64,000 nt of DNA from Massilia sp. Se16.2.3 (GCF_014171595.1 NZ_CP050451.1:4588001-4652000); one strand, 5' to 3'. Positions 1 through 9,707 are shown, counted from the stretch's first letter. The notes: generated from the sequence alone by a model not told the origin. Program-made: numbers and translations.

Positions 1-11
1 CTCACGGACAG

Positions 12-266
12 ATGAGCAAGCTCGCATCGAAAGGTGGTGCAACGATTGTGCGGCCTCTCAGCGAGTTCCCAGTCCCGGAAGGAAAGGCCGCTTATTCAGT
101 CGCGTCTGAAAAATCAAGCCCGTTCGGCGGGAAAAAATATTTCATCCAGTACATTTTTGCTACTCCGGAAGTGATTATCTTTCTAACGTTCGAGGGAAAT
201 GGCGAAGCGCTGAGTGCTATGCGTCAATCAGATACGCTTCTTAATACGCAACGCTGGGATGACTAG
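12..266 (+). CDS. Hypothetical protein, possibly 5'-truncated by the window edge
   Basis: An 84-residue frame begins at an ATG at position 12, but the same frame stays open to base 1, so the true start may lie outside the window. The product is soluble-looking, with a central run of aromatic and beta-branched residues (YFIQYIFATPEVIIFLTF) that suggests a small beta-rich fold. No family is recognised, and no clear Shine-Dalgarno sequence is visible in the 11 bases available. It may be the C-terminal end of a longer protein. Confidence 0.4.
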   Translation: MSKLASKGGATIVRPLSEFPVPEGKAAYSVASEKSSPFGGKKYFIQYIFATPEVIIFLTFEGNGEALSAMRQSDTLLNTQRWDD

Positions 267-459
267 ACTTGGCTCGCCAGTCGGACCGACAGTCATAGTT
301 GCGACTGTTGGGATAGCGATGATTATGATGCTGATATTGCCGATCATCTTAAAGCGCCGCACCAGCCACAGGTATGACTGCTTTGGGTCGTAAGCGGACG
401 CTACCATAGGTCCGCTAACGACCAGAAACGGACCGACACCAAATGATGTCTGTAAATCT

Positions 460-873
460 ATGATGGTTACTCGAACTGCAAAGGTTTTCGTGCCTTTCGT
501 GCTTTCCACTGTCGCCCTTTGGACGTGGACAGCTTTCGCTATTCAATGGCTGCTTCCGGACTACACCGCATTTGAAATTGTGATTGCCGACGTTTTTGTC
601 ACGATTGCTGCAATCGTCGCGTGGTCTGAGCCGGATTTTGCCGACATTACTGAGGCTGGATGGTTGGGTGTCTCTTTGGGTGGGCTGCTCGCCTCGCTTC
701 TCTTCGTGGAGATTAGCTGCTCTGGTGGCTTGCAACTTCGCGCGTCCGGGCCGTACTGCGAGTCTTACAAGCCAGGTGGGATTGGGATGATTTTCGATAT
801 CGCGGCTATCGCGCTTACATTGGCCGCGCCGGCATGCGCTGTACGTAAGGCGCTGGAACGAATGGCTTTATAA
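460..873 (+). CDS. Hypothetical multi-pass membrane protein
   Basis: 137 residues with about four hydrophobic segments: residues 8-30, 38-55, 68-85 and near the C-terminus around 108-127. This implies a small integral inner-membrane protein. The start is the first of two adjacent ATGs (460 or 463). Three Cys residues lie between the third and fourth segments. I recognise no family. It lies among other small orphan genes and IS debris, which fits an accessory region. Coding potential is supported mainly by length and by the regular hydrophobic pattern. Confidence 0.5.
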   Translation: MMVTRTAKVFVPFVLSTVALWTWTAFAIQWLLPDYTAFEIVIADVFVTIAAIVAWSEPDFADITEAGWLGVSLGGLLASLLFVEISCSGGLQLRASGPYCESYKPGGIGMIFDIAAIALTLAAPACAVRKALERMAL

Positions 874-1251
874 GGTCCATTCGATACCCAGAGGTTCGTC
901 CACTGAAGGTCTGCAATGGGTCTATTGTGTTGAAAAAGTCGCCAAGCAACTTTTTTGACCTGTTTTCGGCCGGTTAAGAGTCCAACCAGCTGGCGTTCGT
1001 TGAACAGGCGCGGTTTTGTGTAGTCGAGGTAACGCTCTTTCGTGGACGGAAGGCAAGCGCTCCGAGTTTTTCAACACAATAGGTCCAGAAGCAATGGGAT
1101 GGACTCCCCTCCCCCTGAGGGCACGTAAGTGCCAAACTGGAGTTTCCACACAACCAGTTCAGAAAGAAGGAGTCCACCATGAAGATTATCCGTGTTGGGG
1201 TCGTTCGACAAGAGTCTGCACTTAACGCACCAAATATTTCGTTAGGCATCT
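874..1251. mobile_element. Degenerate insertion-sequence debris
   Basis: This 378-bp gene-free stretch holds a perfect 15-bp inverted repeat, TATTGTGTTGAAAAA at 923-937 and its complement at 1067-1081, about 130 bp apart. That resembles the terminal or subterminal ends of IS5-type elements in Burkholderiales (from memory, not searched). From 1179 the sequence GGAGTCCACCATGAAGATTA opens a frame reading MKIIRVGV, the typical N-terminus of IS110-family transposases, and then breaks off after about eight codons. No intact transposase remains. I read this as nested relics of two IS types. Confidence 0.45.
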
Positions 1252-1674
1252 ATGCGTCAACTCCGGGGTCCTACCGCTATCTTGCTCTGCGTCGTAGCTG
1301 CGCTATTGTTGGCATCCCCACTTGGGCTGTATTGGCTGGGCTTGAGCGGCATAGATGGCTTCCCGCAAAAGCCATTGCAGCTTGCCTCCAAAGAGCAGCA
1401 GGTACTTGTTTGGAGAGACGCTCGTGGCGATGGTGCGCCCCGTATCGAAGCAATGAACCCTTACTCGTTCGCCATTACGCTACTAGTTGACAGAAACCCG
1501 AGCGCACCTCCTGATCAGCAGATTGTCTGGCGGGTTGCCTCCAGCTATCTCGCAGGCCATCAGCGAAACAAGGGGATGGGCTGGTGGCATCTGTCAGGTG
1601 CCGCGCTCACCATTTGGCTGTCACGCAACTGGACTAGCGAGGAAATCTTGTCTGCCGCTGCTCTGTCTCGATAG
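1252..1674 (+). CDS. Hypothetical protein with one N-terminal membrane anchor
   Basis: 140 residues. Residues 6-31 form a single hydrophobic helix (AILLCVVAALLLASPLGLYW), followed by a polar, probably periplasmic domain. The C-terminal part contains MGWWHLSGAALTIWLSRNW. This arrangement looks like a conserved small anchored protein of Oxalobacteraceae, but I cannot name a family. The start is ATG at 1252 with only a weak AGGC upstream. The gene begins right after the IS110-like fragment, so its native promoter may have been displaced. Confidence 0.55.
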   Translation: MRQLRGPTAILLCVVAALLLASPLGLYWLGLSGIDGFPQKPLQLASKEQQVLVWRDARGDGAPRIEAMNPYSFAITLLVDRNPSAPPDQQIVWRVASSYLAGHQRNKGMGWWHLSGAALTIWLSRNWTSEEILSAAALSR

Positions 1675-1950
1675 TCTGCTTCGGGGTCGGTAGGAGACGT
1701 TCATTAAGCGCAGCGTGCTCCCCGCAATAATTTCCTTGTCGAAAACCGATCCTGTACACTGACCGCTTACGAACGTGTGCAATCAGCCGGAACGGAGCTT
1801 GTCCGTCTATCGATCCGTTGGATGCGGTCTGGAGCTCGGCCTGTGCGATCTGGCTAGCGACTTAATTACGTCAAGGCGGACTGGCCGGGAACGGCGCGGT
1901 TCATTGTTCATGTTTCGGGCAGCCGCCGCTTACCTCAACATTAGGTGCGC
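1675..1950. other. Gene-free interval
   Basis: About 275 bp between two small orphan genes. I see no convincing ORF, tRNA, terminator hairpin or repeat. Confidence 0.4.
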
Positions 1951-2322
1951 ATGACAAATTCCATCAAACTCCAAAGCTACAAGCAGCACATGGCGGCGAA
2001 GGGCGTGGGTGAGTCCACGGCTTTCCCGCCTGCCTGGAGCATGCTCTGGTCCATCGGCTTCAAAGTCCCACCACCTCCTTTCCTCGGTTTCGTTTCGCTC
2101 GTCCTGATCTGTGGCGGCTTTTTCGGGCCGGTGTTCGGGATTGGCGTTTGGTTGCTGGGTAATCGCGGTATGCGGGAAATGCCGGCTAATAAGGCTATGT
2201 GGGTGGCGCTCATCACTGGCGCCGCGTTCGGCATAATCATGGCCGCGTACTATCGCCACATTGCACGCAGGCATCGGCTGGGCTCTTGGGCTGCGTTTTC
2301 GCTTGGAGCGGTGCGCAGCTGA
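1951..2322 (+). CDS. DUF6404-like small membrane protein
   Basis: 123 residues from ATG 1951 (a GTG two codons upstream is the alternative). The order of features matches the DUF6404 family as I recall it: an amphipathic N-terminus, the segment FPPAWSMLWSIGFKVPPPPF, then two membrane helices (about 47-68 and 80-100) and a short basic tail. The KVPPPPF block is the most recognisable part. Function is unknown. It probably sits in the inner membrane with the proline motif near the membrane surface. No operon partner is evident. Confidence 0.65.
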   Translation: MTNSIKLQSYKQHMAAKGVGESTAFPPAWSMLWSIGFKVPPPPFLGFVSLVLICGGFFGPVFGIGVWLLGNRGMREMPANKAMWVALITGAAFGIIMAAYYRHIARRHRLGSWAAFSLGAVRS

Positions 2323-2419
2323 CGATAACGAGCGCTTACAAAGCCCTTTGCTTGCCCTCGCAGTAACACCGTACAGTGAACAATTCTGACCGGCCTTCCA
2401 CCATCGCCTCGACGACGGC

Positions 2420-3556
2420 CTACTTCTTCACCCACCCATCCACCGCCGCGCGCCCCACCGCCGGATCATCGGTAAAGAACCCATCGATCCCCGCATCGAG
2501 ATAGGCACGGATCTCGGCCACGGCATTGCCGCGCTGGCTGGCCGAGGCTACCGGCTCGGCGCGCAGGCCGGTCGGCAGGAAGGGGTTCTCTGGCCGCAGG
2601 GTCCAGGTGTGCACCAACAGGCCGGCCGCGTGCGCGTTGGCGACGAACCCCGTCGGCGCGGCGAGCTCGTTGGCGCTCGTGCGCGGGATGATGATTTCCT
2701 TGTAGGGCGAGACCACGTTGGCATATGCCGCCACTTCCTTCAGGCCCGCCGCCGTGATCATGCTGGCATAGGTGCGGCCGTTCCCGGCCGCGACAAAATC
2801 GTAGGGGGCATTGCTCGGGCTGTCGATCAGCTGCACTAGGCGGATATCCGTCATGCTGCGCAGTTCCTTCAGGTTCTCGGTTTCGAAGGACTGGATGAAC
2901 ACCGCCGCCTCCTTGCCGCGGTAGCCGTTGGCGGCCAATACATCGACCAGGCGCTTTTCCAGCGGCAGGCCGATCGACTTGAAATAGCTCGGGTGCTTCG
3001 TTTCCGGGTAGAGGCCGATCACCTTGCTGCGGGCGCGGCTCTCCTCGCGTACCAGGTCGATCACTTCCTGCAGGGTCGGGATCTCGAACTGGTCGTTGTA
3101 GGCGACATTGGCGGGCCGGTTGGCGGGAATGCGTTCGCGCGCGCGCAGGGTCTTCAGTTCGGCCAAGGTGAAGTCTTCCGTGAACCAGCCGGTGATGGGC
3201 ACGCCATCGATGGTCTTGATCGCCTTGCGCGCGGCGAACTGCGGCAGTGTCGCCACATTCGTGGTGCCGGAGATCTCGTTCTCGTGACGCGCCACCAGCA
3301 CGCCATCCTTCGTCGCCACCAGGTCCGGCTCGACGATATCGGCCCCGTCCTCGATCGCCTTGCGGTAGGACGCCAGCGTGTGCTCCGGACGCAGCGCCGA
3401 AGCGCCGCGGTGCGCCGTCACCGTCGACCGCGGCGGCCAGGATGCGCCGGGATTGGCGAGATCGGTGTCGCTGCCGCCGCAGCCGGACAGCAGCGCGATG
3501 GCGGCGGCAAGGGAAGCGACAGCACAACGGAAACGCGATGGGACGGGTTGCTGCAC
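2420..3556 (-). CDS. Glycerophosphodiester phosphodiesterase, lipoprotein (GlpQ-like)
   Basis: 378 residues if translation starts at GTG 3556. An AGGAG box lies a few bases upstream, and this start puts a lipoprotein signal at the N-terminus (ALLSGC, Cys26), so I prefer it to the longer frame that opens at 3673. The GDPD domain begins with AHRGAS (His49) and continues with EPDLVATKDG and ARHEN, the usual catalytic and metal-binding set. The enzyme would hydrolyse glycerophosphodiesters to glycerol-3-phosphate and an alcohol in the periplasm. The length and the insert between the strands fit the GlpQ type rather than the shorter UgpQ. It is divergent from the Fiu-like receptor across about 470 bp. 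Confidence 0.9.
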   Translation of the reverse strand: MQQPVPSRFRCAVASLAAAIALLSGCGGSDTDLANPGASWPPRSTVTAHRGASALRPEHTLASYRKAIEDGADIVEPDLVATKDGVLVARHENEISGTTNVATLPQFAARKAIKTIDGVPITGWFTEDFTLAELKTLRARERIPANRPANVAYNDQFEIPTLQEVIDLVREESRARSKVIGLYPETKHPSYFKSIGLPLEKRLVDVLAANGYRGKEAAVFIQSFETENLKELRSMTDIRLVQLIDSPSNAPYDFVAAGNGRTYASMITAAGLKEVAAYANVVSPYKEIIIPRTSANELAAPTGFVANAHAAGLLVHTWTLRPENPFLPTGLRAEPVASASQRGNAVAEIRAYLDAGIDGFFTDDPAVGRAAVDGWVKK

Positions 3557-3906
3557 GGTAGGCTCCTGTTGAGTAATCGTGCAAAAAATATAAGTCCTGA
3601 ATGTGACACCGCCGTGACGAACGGTGTCGAATCGGTGGCATCGCCTGTGAGCGTCCATCCGGGAGCCCGCCACAGTCGAAGGCTTGGGCCTTTCAAACCA
3701 CCGTTTTCTTGCGATTGCTCAATCCTGAAGCAGCAACAAAATTACGCTCAAAATCAATGACTTGAGCGATACGGTTCACAGTGCCTCACAGAATTATCCA
3801 CAGTTTCTGTGTAGAACTTGGGGCGCGCGTCGGCGCTTACCCCTGCGCCGGACACCGGATGAGCTCGAGCCTCGCTGACTCCTACCCGCATTAAATAATG
3901 AATACG

Positions 3907-3926
3907 AATGATAACGATTCTCGTTT
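3907..3926 (+). promoter_or_regulatory. Fur box upstream of the Fiu-like receptor
   Basis: AATGATAACGATTCTCGTTT closely follows the Fur consensus GATAATGATTATC and lies about 100 bp before the receptor start at 4026. It sits in the 469-bp divergent region between the phosphodiesterase and the receptor. That region otherwise holds an AT-rich tract around 3885-3940 and no gene. Iron repression of the receptor is inferred. Confidence 0.75.
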
Positions 3927-4025
3927 ACATATTCGAAAACGCTCTCTAGAATGCTGGTCAGTTCAACAACACGGCGCCCCAAGCTTCCTGGGTGAGCGCC
4001 ATCAACGAGAGAAGAACCGAAGACC

Positions 4026-6296
4026 ATGCAAGCCATCAAAAGCCGCAAGCACGCCCGCTCCCGATCCCACCATGCCGTGAGCGCTGCGCTCGCCGCCATG
4101 CTCCTGCCCCTGTCCGCGCAGGCCGCCGAGACCACCCCGCCGGCACTCGACGACACGGCCAGCGGCGCCATCTCGAAAGTCGAAGTTGTCGGCCGCACCG
4201 AGAACGATTTCCTGGCCGAGCGTGCGGCCTCGCCGAAGTACACGGAAAAGCTGGTCGACACGGCGCAGTCGGTGCAGGTCATCAAGAAGGAACTGATCGA
4301 GCAGCAAGGCGCCCTCACCCTGACCGAGGCGCTGCGCAACACCCCGGGCGTGGGCGCCTTCTTCCTCGGCGAGAACGGCAATACCAATACCGGCGACGCC
4401 ATCTTCATGCGCGGCTTCGACACCTCCGGCAGCATTTTTGTCGACGGTGTGCGCGACATCGGTTCGATCTCGCGCGACGTCTTCAACCTCGAGCAGATCG
4501 ACGTCGTCAAGGGTCCGGCCGGCACCGACAACGGCCGCGGCGCGCCCACCGGGTCGGTCAACCTCGTTACCAAGCGCGCGGCGCTGACCGACGCGATGAG
4601 CGGCTCGCTCACGGGCGGTAGCGCGAAGCAGAAACGGGCAACGGCCGACCTGAACCGGGTGCTCAGCGACGAACAAGGCATCGCCCTGCGCCTGAACGTG
4701 ATGGCCCAGGATGCCGGCCGGCCCGCACGCGACGTCGTCAAGGACAAGCGCTGGGCCGTGGCGCCCAGCCTGGCTTTTGGCCTGAAGGGTCCGACCCGGG
4801 TTTACCTGGACTTCCTGCACGTCGACCAGGACAACGTGCCGGACGGCGGCGTACCAACGGTCGGCCTGCCGGGCTATTCCAGCCCGGATGCGCGCAGCTT
4901 CCTCAACGGCGCGGCGCCTGTCGATCCGCAGAATTTCTATGGCTCGCTGAGCGACTATGACCGCGTGGAAGCCGACATGGCGACCGTGCGCGTCGAGCAT
5001 GCGTTTTCGCCCAGCCTGAAGCTGAACAACATCAGCCGCTACGGCCGCACGCGCCAGGACTACCTGCTCACCGCCTTCATGAGCAACAGGGCCAATCTGC
5101 TGACCCCGAACGAAGCCGATCCGTCGACCTGGACGCTTGCCCGCAGCACCCGTACCTCGAAAGACCAGACCAATAAAATCCTCACCAACCAGACCGTGCT
5201 CACCGCGCAGTTCGGCAGCGGCGCGCTCCAGCACACCCTGGTCACGGGTCTCGAACTCACCCAGGAAAGCCAGCTTGCCTACGGACGCACCGGCCTGGGC
5301 GCCCCGCCCGCCGCCAACCTCTACCGCCCGAACCCGGCCGAGCCGATTCCTGCGCTCGATGTGCGCCGCAGCGGTGCCTATAACGATGGCGCCGTCGACA
5401 CGCAAAGCCTGTATGCCTTCGACACCATCAAGCTGGGCGAGCGCTGGATCTTCAACGGCGGCCTGCGCGCGGACCACTACAGCGGCGACTACACCGCCGT
5501 GGCGCTGACCAGCAATGTGCTGGTACCGACCCACTTCACGATCAAGGACACCATCGTCAACGGCAAGCTCTCGGCGCTCTACAAGCCGAGCGCGAACAGC
5601 AGCGTCTACGCGATGGTGGCCAGCTCGAAGCTGCCGCCGGGGTCGAGCTTCAGCGTCTCCGCCAGCGCCGGCAGCGCGCAGAATCCGAAATACGATCCGC
5701 AGTCGACGGTCACGACGGAACTGGGCGGCAAGCTCGATTTACTGAAGCAAAAGCTGGCCCTGAGCGCGGCGCTGTTTCGCACTACGGTGAAAAACGAACT
5801 GGAACAGGATCCGGTCGACCTGCAGTGGTACCAGAACGGCGAAAAGCGCGTGCAGGGCGTGGAACTGGGCGCCACCGGCGAGCTCGCGCGCGGCTGGCTG
5901 GTCAGCGCGGGCTACCTGTACATGGACACGAGCGTCGAGAAGGGCAAGGTGCTGACCACCCTCGGCGAGAACAACCTCACGTACACGCCGAAGCAGTCGT
6001 TCACGCTGTGGACGTCCTACCAGCTGCCGATGGGCCTGAAGCTGGGCGGCGGCGCGCGCTACGCCGACCGCCTGCTGCGCGGCCTGGACGGCGCCATCGG
6101 CACCCCGGCCTATACCGAGGCCCACTGGGTGTTCGACGCGATGGCGTCTTGGGAGCTCAACCGCAACTTCGATATCCGCCTGAACGTCTACAACCTGGGC
6201 GACAAGGCCTATGTCGCCAGCATCAACAAGAGCGGTTATCGCTACACGCCGGGCACCCCGCGCTCGGCCAGCCTGACGGCGAACCTGCGCTTCTGA
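4026..6296 (+). CDS. fiu: TonB-dependent catecholate siderophore receptor, Fiu-like
   Basis: 756 residues, usual for the family. Residues 1-36 form a Sec signal ending LPLSAQAAE. The plug domain (about 70-190) contains TLTEALRNTPGVGAFF, GDAIFMRGFDTSGSIFVDG and IDVVKGPAGTDNGRGAPTGS, which follow E. coli Fiu almost word for word. The C-terminal barrel ends [10 protein letters not shown] with the terminal Phe expected for BAM insertion. The substrate is probably ferric catecholates such as dihydroxybenzoylserine, taken up with TonB-ExbBD energy. A strong Fur box upstream supports iron control. No other transport genes adjoin it, so it is a stand-alone receptor. Confidence 0.93.
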   Translation: MQAIKSRKHARSRSHHAVSAALAAMLLPLSAQAAETTPPALDDTASGAISKVEVVGRTENDFLAERAASPKYTEKLVDTAQSVQVIKKELIEQQGALTLTEALRNTPGVGAFFLGENGNTNTGDAIFMRGFDTSGSIFVDGVRDIGSISRDVFNLEQIDVVKGPAGTDNGRGAPTGSVNLVTKRAALTDAMSGSLTGGSAKQKRATADLNRVLSDEQGIALRLNVMAQDAGRPARDVVKDKRWAVAPSLAFGLKGPTRVYLDFLHVDQDNVPDGGVPTVGLPGYSSPDARSFLNGAAPVDPQNFYGSLSDYDRVEADMATVRVEHAFSPSLKLNNISRYGRTRQDYLLTAFMSNRANLLTPNEADPSTWTLARSTRTSKDQTNKILTNQTVLTAQFGSGALQHTLVTGLELTQESQLAYGRTGLGAPPAANLYRPNPAEPIPALDVRRSGAYNDGAVDTQSLYAFDTIKLGERWIFNGGLRADHYSGDYTAVALTSNVLVPTHFTIKDTIVNGKLSALYKPSANSSVYAMVASSKLPPGSSFSVSASAGSAQNPKYDPQSTVTTELGGKLDLLKQKLALSAALFRTTVKNELEQDPVDLQWYQNGEKRVQGVELGATGELARGWLVSAGYLYMDTSVEKGKVLTTLGENNLTYTPKQSFTLWTSYQLPMGLKLGGGARYADRLLRGLDGAIGTPAYTEAHWVFDAMASWELNRNFDIRLNVYNLGDKAYVASINKSGYRYTPGTPRSASLTANLRF

Positions 6297-6430
6297 GCGG
6301 CGTGTTTCATGGTCCCGCCGTTGGCGCGGCCGTGCACCCGCATGCCGGCACCCCGGCCGATGCGGCGCATGGATGACCTGCGCCCCGGCTTGGCCTAGAA
6401 TGGGCGGCTTTCACCCTTTCCCGGCACACC

Positions 6431-8005
6431 TTGAAGATATCGATCGGCCTGCGCCTGTTTGCCTCGGTCTTGCTGGCCATCCTGGCGGTGGCCGCCAGCG
6501 CCGTCTTCCTGCTGCGCCAGGACGTGCTCGAACGTTTTGGCGACTACGCCGCGCAGGTCGAACTGGACCGCCTGGAAGAACTGTCGGCGACGCTGGCCCG
6601 GCGCTATGCGCGCAGCGGCAGCTGGGACTTCATCCCGGCCGCGCACAAGCGCGCGTGGCTGGCCGACGAACTGGCGCGCCGGAACAGGAACGCGCGATGC
6701 GGGTCATGGCGGCGCCCGCACCGCCTGCACCGCCTGCACCACCGGCGGCACCGGCGGCACCGGCGCCGCGCGCGCCGGTGTCCGTGGCGCCGCCTCGCTC
6801 GGCCCTGCCGGTAGTGCCGGTCGCGCCGGCGGCGCCGGCGGCTCCCTCAGCCCCGCCGCTGCCACCCCCTGCCGCCACCTCCCTCATTCGCGATGCCCCA
6901 TCCAGACGACCTGGCGCCGCGCCTGCAGGCGCGCGCCAGCCTGCTCGGCCCCGACGGGCGCTGGCTGGCCGGACGCGAGCCGGGCACGCTGCCGCTGGTG
7001 CGCCGCGCCATCCTCGTTGACGGGAAAACGGTCGGCTACCTGGCGGTGGCGCGCAGCGCACGCCCGACCGATGCCCTCGCCTACGCCTTCCTGCAGCAGC
7101 TCGGCGCCAGCCTGTGGCCGATCGCCGCGGCCGGCGTGCTGCTCAGCGCCCCGGTGGCCACCGCGCTGGCAATCCACTTCCGCCGTCCGATCGGGCGCCT
7201 GGCCGCTGGCGCGCGCCTGCTGGCCGAGGGTCGCTTCGACACCCGCCTGCCGCTTGGCCGCAGCGACGAACTGGGCGAACTGGCGGGCCACTTCAATGCG
7301 CTCGCGGCGCGGCTGGAAGCAGCCGAGGCCACACGCCGCCAGTGGGTGGCCGACACCTCGCATGAGCTGCGCACCCCGCTGGCGGTGCTGCGCGCGCAGA
7401 TCGAAGCCATCGGGACGGCGTGCGTAATAGCGACCCGGAGCACGTCGCCGCGATGCTGCGCCGGTGCTCGCCTTGAACCGCCTGATCGACGAGCTCTACG
7501 CGCTGGCGCGGGCCGATGTCGGCGCGCTCGACTGCCGGCGTGCGCCGCTCGACCTGTGGGCGCTGGCGCTGCAGGAAGCCGATGCCTGGCGCGACCGCTT
7601 CGAGGCAGCCGGGCTGACCTTCGAGACCGGCGCGGCGCCCGTGCGTGCGCGCGCGTGCTGGCCGACGGTGAACGCATGCGCCAGGTGCTGGGTAACCTGT
7701 TCGAAAACTGCCTGCGCTATACCGCTCCCGGCGGGCGCGTTCGGCTCGATGCAAGCGAAGACGACGGCCGCCTGTGCCTGGTCGTGGATGACAGTGCTCC
7801 CGGCGTGCCGGATGCCGCGCTGGCGCGCCTGGGCGAACGCTTCTACCGCGTCGACGCCTCGCGCAGCCGGGCCAGCGGCGGCGCCGGCCTTGGCCTGGCG
7901 CTGTGCCTGCGGCTGGTCGAGGCGCAGGGCGGCAGCATCGCCTTTGCCCACTCGCCCCCGGGCGGACTGCGCGCCACGATCGCATTCGACCTGGAGGGAG
8001 CATGA
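6431..8005 (+). pseudogene. baeS: BaeS-like sensor histidine kinase, frameshifted as read
   Basis: The full span encodes a BaeS-type kinase but needs about five frame changes (near 6690, 6897, 7411, 7461 and 7650). In order: TM1 (about 8-28 from a TTG start), a periplasmic part with a Pro/Ala-rich insert (6705-6880), TM2 and HAMP (about 7110-7330), the H-box SHELRTPLAVLRAQIEA, then the N, G1 and G2 boxes (NLFENCLRYT, DDSAPGVPDAAL, ASGGAGLGLALCL). The breaks are one extra C in a C4 run, one or two missing bases, and one extra GC dinucleotide. All catalytic blocks survive, so either the sequence has indel errors or the gene is freshly broken. It overlaps baeR by ATGA. Confidence 0.85.
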
Positions 8006-8664
8006 ACACGGACATCGCCATCGTCGAGGACGAACCGGAACTGGCGGCACTGGTGGCCGACTATGCGCGCGCCGCCGGCTACACGCCGGCCGTGTTCGCC
8101 GACGGCGCCGTGGCCCTGGCCGCGCTGCGTGAACACATGCCGGCGCTGGTCGTGCTCGACCTGATGCTGCCCGGGATGGATGGCCTGGCGCTGTGCCGCG
8201 CCCTGCGCGCGTTCTCGAACGTCCCGGTCATCATGGTGACGGCGCGGGTGGAAGAGATCGACCGCCTGCTGGGCCTTGATGCCGGCGCCGACGACTACCT
8301 CTGCAAGCCCTTCAGCCCGCGCGAACTGGTGGCGCGCATCAAGGCGGTCCTGCGCCGTAGCTGCCCTCCTGTGGAGGCGCCGGTACTGGCAATCGACAAG
8401 CAAGCGCACCGCGCCAGCGTGCACGGGCGCCCGCTCGACCTGACGCCCAGCGAATTCGCCTTGCTTGCCGCCCTGGCGCGCCGTCCCGGCCAGGTGTTCT
8501 CGCGCGCCCAGCTGCTGGAACTGGCGCACCAGGACCACCTGGACGTGACCGACCGCGCCATCGACAGCCACATCAAGAACCTGCGGCGCAAGATCGATGC
8601 GATCGCCCCTGGAGTCGATCCGATCCGCTCGATTTACGGGGTGGGCTACCGGTTCGAGCTGTAG
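8002..8664 (+). CDS. baeR: OmpR/PhoB-family response regulator, BaeR-like
   Basis: 220 residues. The receiver domain has the acidic pair E9-D10, phospho-acceptor Asp53 in VVLDLMLPGMDG, Thr80 and Lys102 in DDYLCKPFSP. The linker leads to a winged-helix DNA-binding domain (about 130-220) ending SIYGVGYRFEL. DRAIDSHIKNLRRKI and EEIDRLLGL resemble E. coli BaeR, an envelope-stress regulator. The ATG at 8002 overlaps the kinase stop as ATGA, so the two are translationally coupled. Unlike the kinase, this gene is intact. Targets cannot be read here; the barrel and Pro-rich secreted genes just downstream are possible ones. Confidence 0.92.
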   Translation: MNTDIAIVEDEPELAALVADYARAAGYTPAVFADGAVALAALREHMPALVVLDLMLPGMDGLALCRALRAFSNVPVIMVTARVEEIDRLLGLDAGADDYLCKPFSPRELVARIKAVLRRSCPPVEAPVLAIDKQAHRASVHGRPLDLTPSEFALLAALARRPGQVFSRAQLLELAHQDHLDVTDRAIDSHIKNLRRKIDAIAPGVDPIRSIYGVGYRFEL

Positions 8665-8794
8665 AACGCCTGACTCCCCCGGGAAAGGAGCTTTGCATCG
8701 TCTGCCCAGCCTTCCATCAGCGCTGCCGCACGCTCGACGACCCGGGGCAATCTTTCCGTTGCCACCAGGCCAACGCCCGTTTTACACTGGACCA

Positions 8795-8938
8795 GAGGAA
8801 GAGTCCAGCATCGCGGCCCGGGTCTTGACCGCGATCGGCAACACCGCCTACCTCAGTGGCGACTTCAAGACGGCGAGAAAAGCGCTTGCAGCTGGAATGC
8901 GTTGTCCCGATGCACCTGGAAATCCGTTCATGCTTCGC
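8795..8938 (+). pseudogene. Remnant of a tetratricopeptide-repeat protein
   Basis: One frame reads ARVLTAIGNTAYLSGDFKTA followed by RKALAAGMRCPDAPGNPFM, one TPR helix pair typical of a Burkholderiales TPR protein (family recalled, not searched). It has no start and lies in a frame that soon becomes nonsense, ending against the convergent barrel gene at 8949. I read it as a stranded gene fragment left by a deletion. Confidence 0.45.
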
Positions 8939-8948
8939 ACGATACGTG

Positions 8949-9455
8949 TCAGAAGGAGAACACGAGCGCCGCCGCGGTTTTCGTCCCGTCCGACGTCGGC
9001 TTCTGGACCTCGACGCGTCCCGACAGCGCCGGCGTGAACGCGTAGGCCAGGCCGATGCCGTAGACAGCGCCGGTATCGGTCGTGCTGTCGCTGAAGCCAT
9101 TGCCCTTGCCCTCGGAGGTGATGCTGCTGATGCCCGCGCGGCCGAAAGCGCTCAGCGAGGCGCTCAGCGGCAGGCTGCCGATGACCGACAGCTCGGCCTG
9201 GTCGACCGTCAGGTCGACCGGCAGGCTGCCGACATTCGTGTAGGCGCGGGCATCGAGCAGGCGGTGGTAACCCGCTTCGATGGCGACATGGGCGTTGAAG
9301 CGGTATCCGGCGAAAGCGCCGAACCCGGTATCGCGGTCCAGGTTGTCGAATTTGGTCGAAGCGGCATCGACGCCGGCATAGAAATGCGAGGACTCGGCGG
9401 CGAACGCCTGGCTGGAGACGAGCAGGAGTGCGGTTGCTGCAATGTGCTTGAACAT
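8949..9455 (-). CDS. Small outer-membrane beta-barrel protein
   Basis: 168 residues from ATG 9455, which places a clean Sec signal at the N-terminus (MFKHIAATALLLVSSQAFA, cleavage before AESS). The mature part alternates polar and hydrophobic residues in about eight strands (FYAGVDAAST, GFGAFAGYRF, VAIEAGYH and so on) and ends AALVFSF with a terminal Phe. This resembles the OmpW/OmpA-like outer-membrane porin family of about 18 kDa. The longer upstream open frame lacks a signal and is rejected. An AAGG precedes the start. Possible role: envelope-stress porin or adhesin-like barrel; function unproven. Confidence 0.8.
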   Translation of the reverse strand: MFKHIAATALLLVSSQAFAAESSHFYAGVDAASTKFDNLDRDTGFGAFAGYRFNAHVAIEAGYHRLLDARAYTNVGSLPVDLTVDQAELSVIGSLPLSASLSAFGRAGISSITSEGKGNGFSDSTTDTGAVYGIGLAYAFTPALSGRVEVQKPTSDGTKTAAALVFSF

Positions 9456-9707
9456 GTAAGGGCCTTGAAGTGACAGCATCAGGAGGACACGGAATTTCCG
9501 CAACTCATGATTATTGCATAACAAGATTGCATGAAATGAAGTAGCTTTGCGTTTTCGGCAAAACGCGCGCAGCTGCATCGGCTTGCATTCGTGGCGCGCG
9601 ATCACCCACCGGCGCGCTGCCACGTCTCCATTTTTCCTCCACATTCGGGGCCTAGCATGCCTTTGCTCGCGCACGGGTCCGTGCGCGCCACACCGAAAGG
9701 AAAATCC

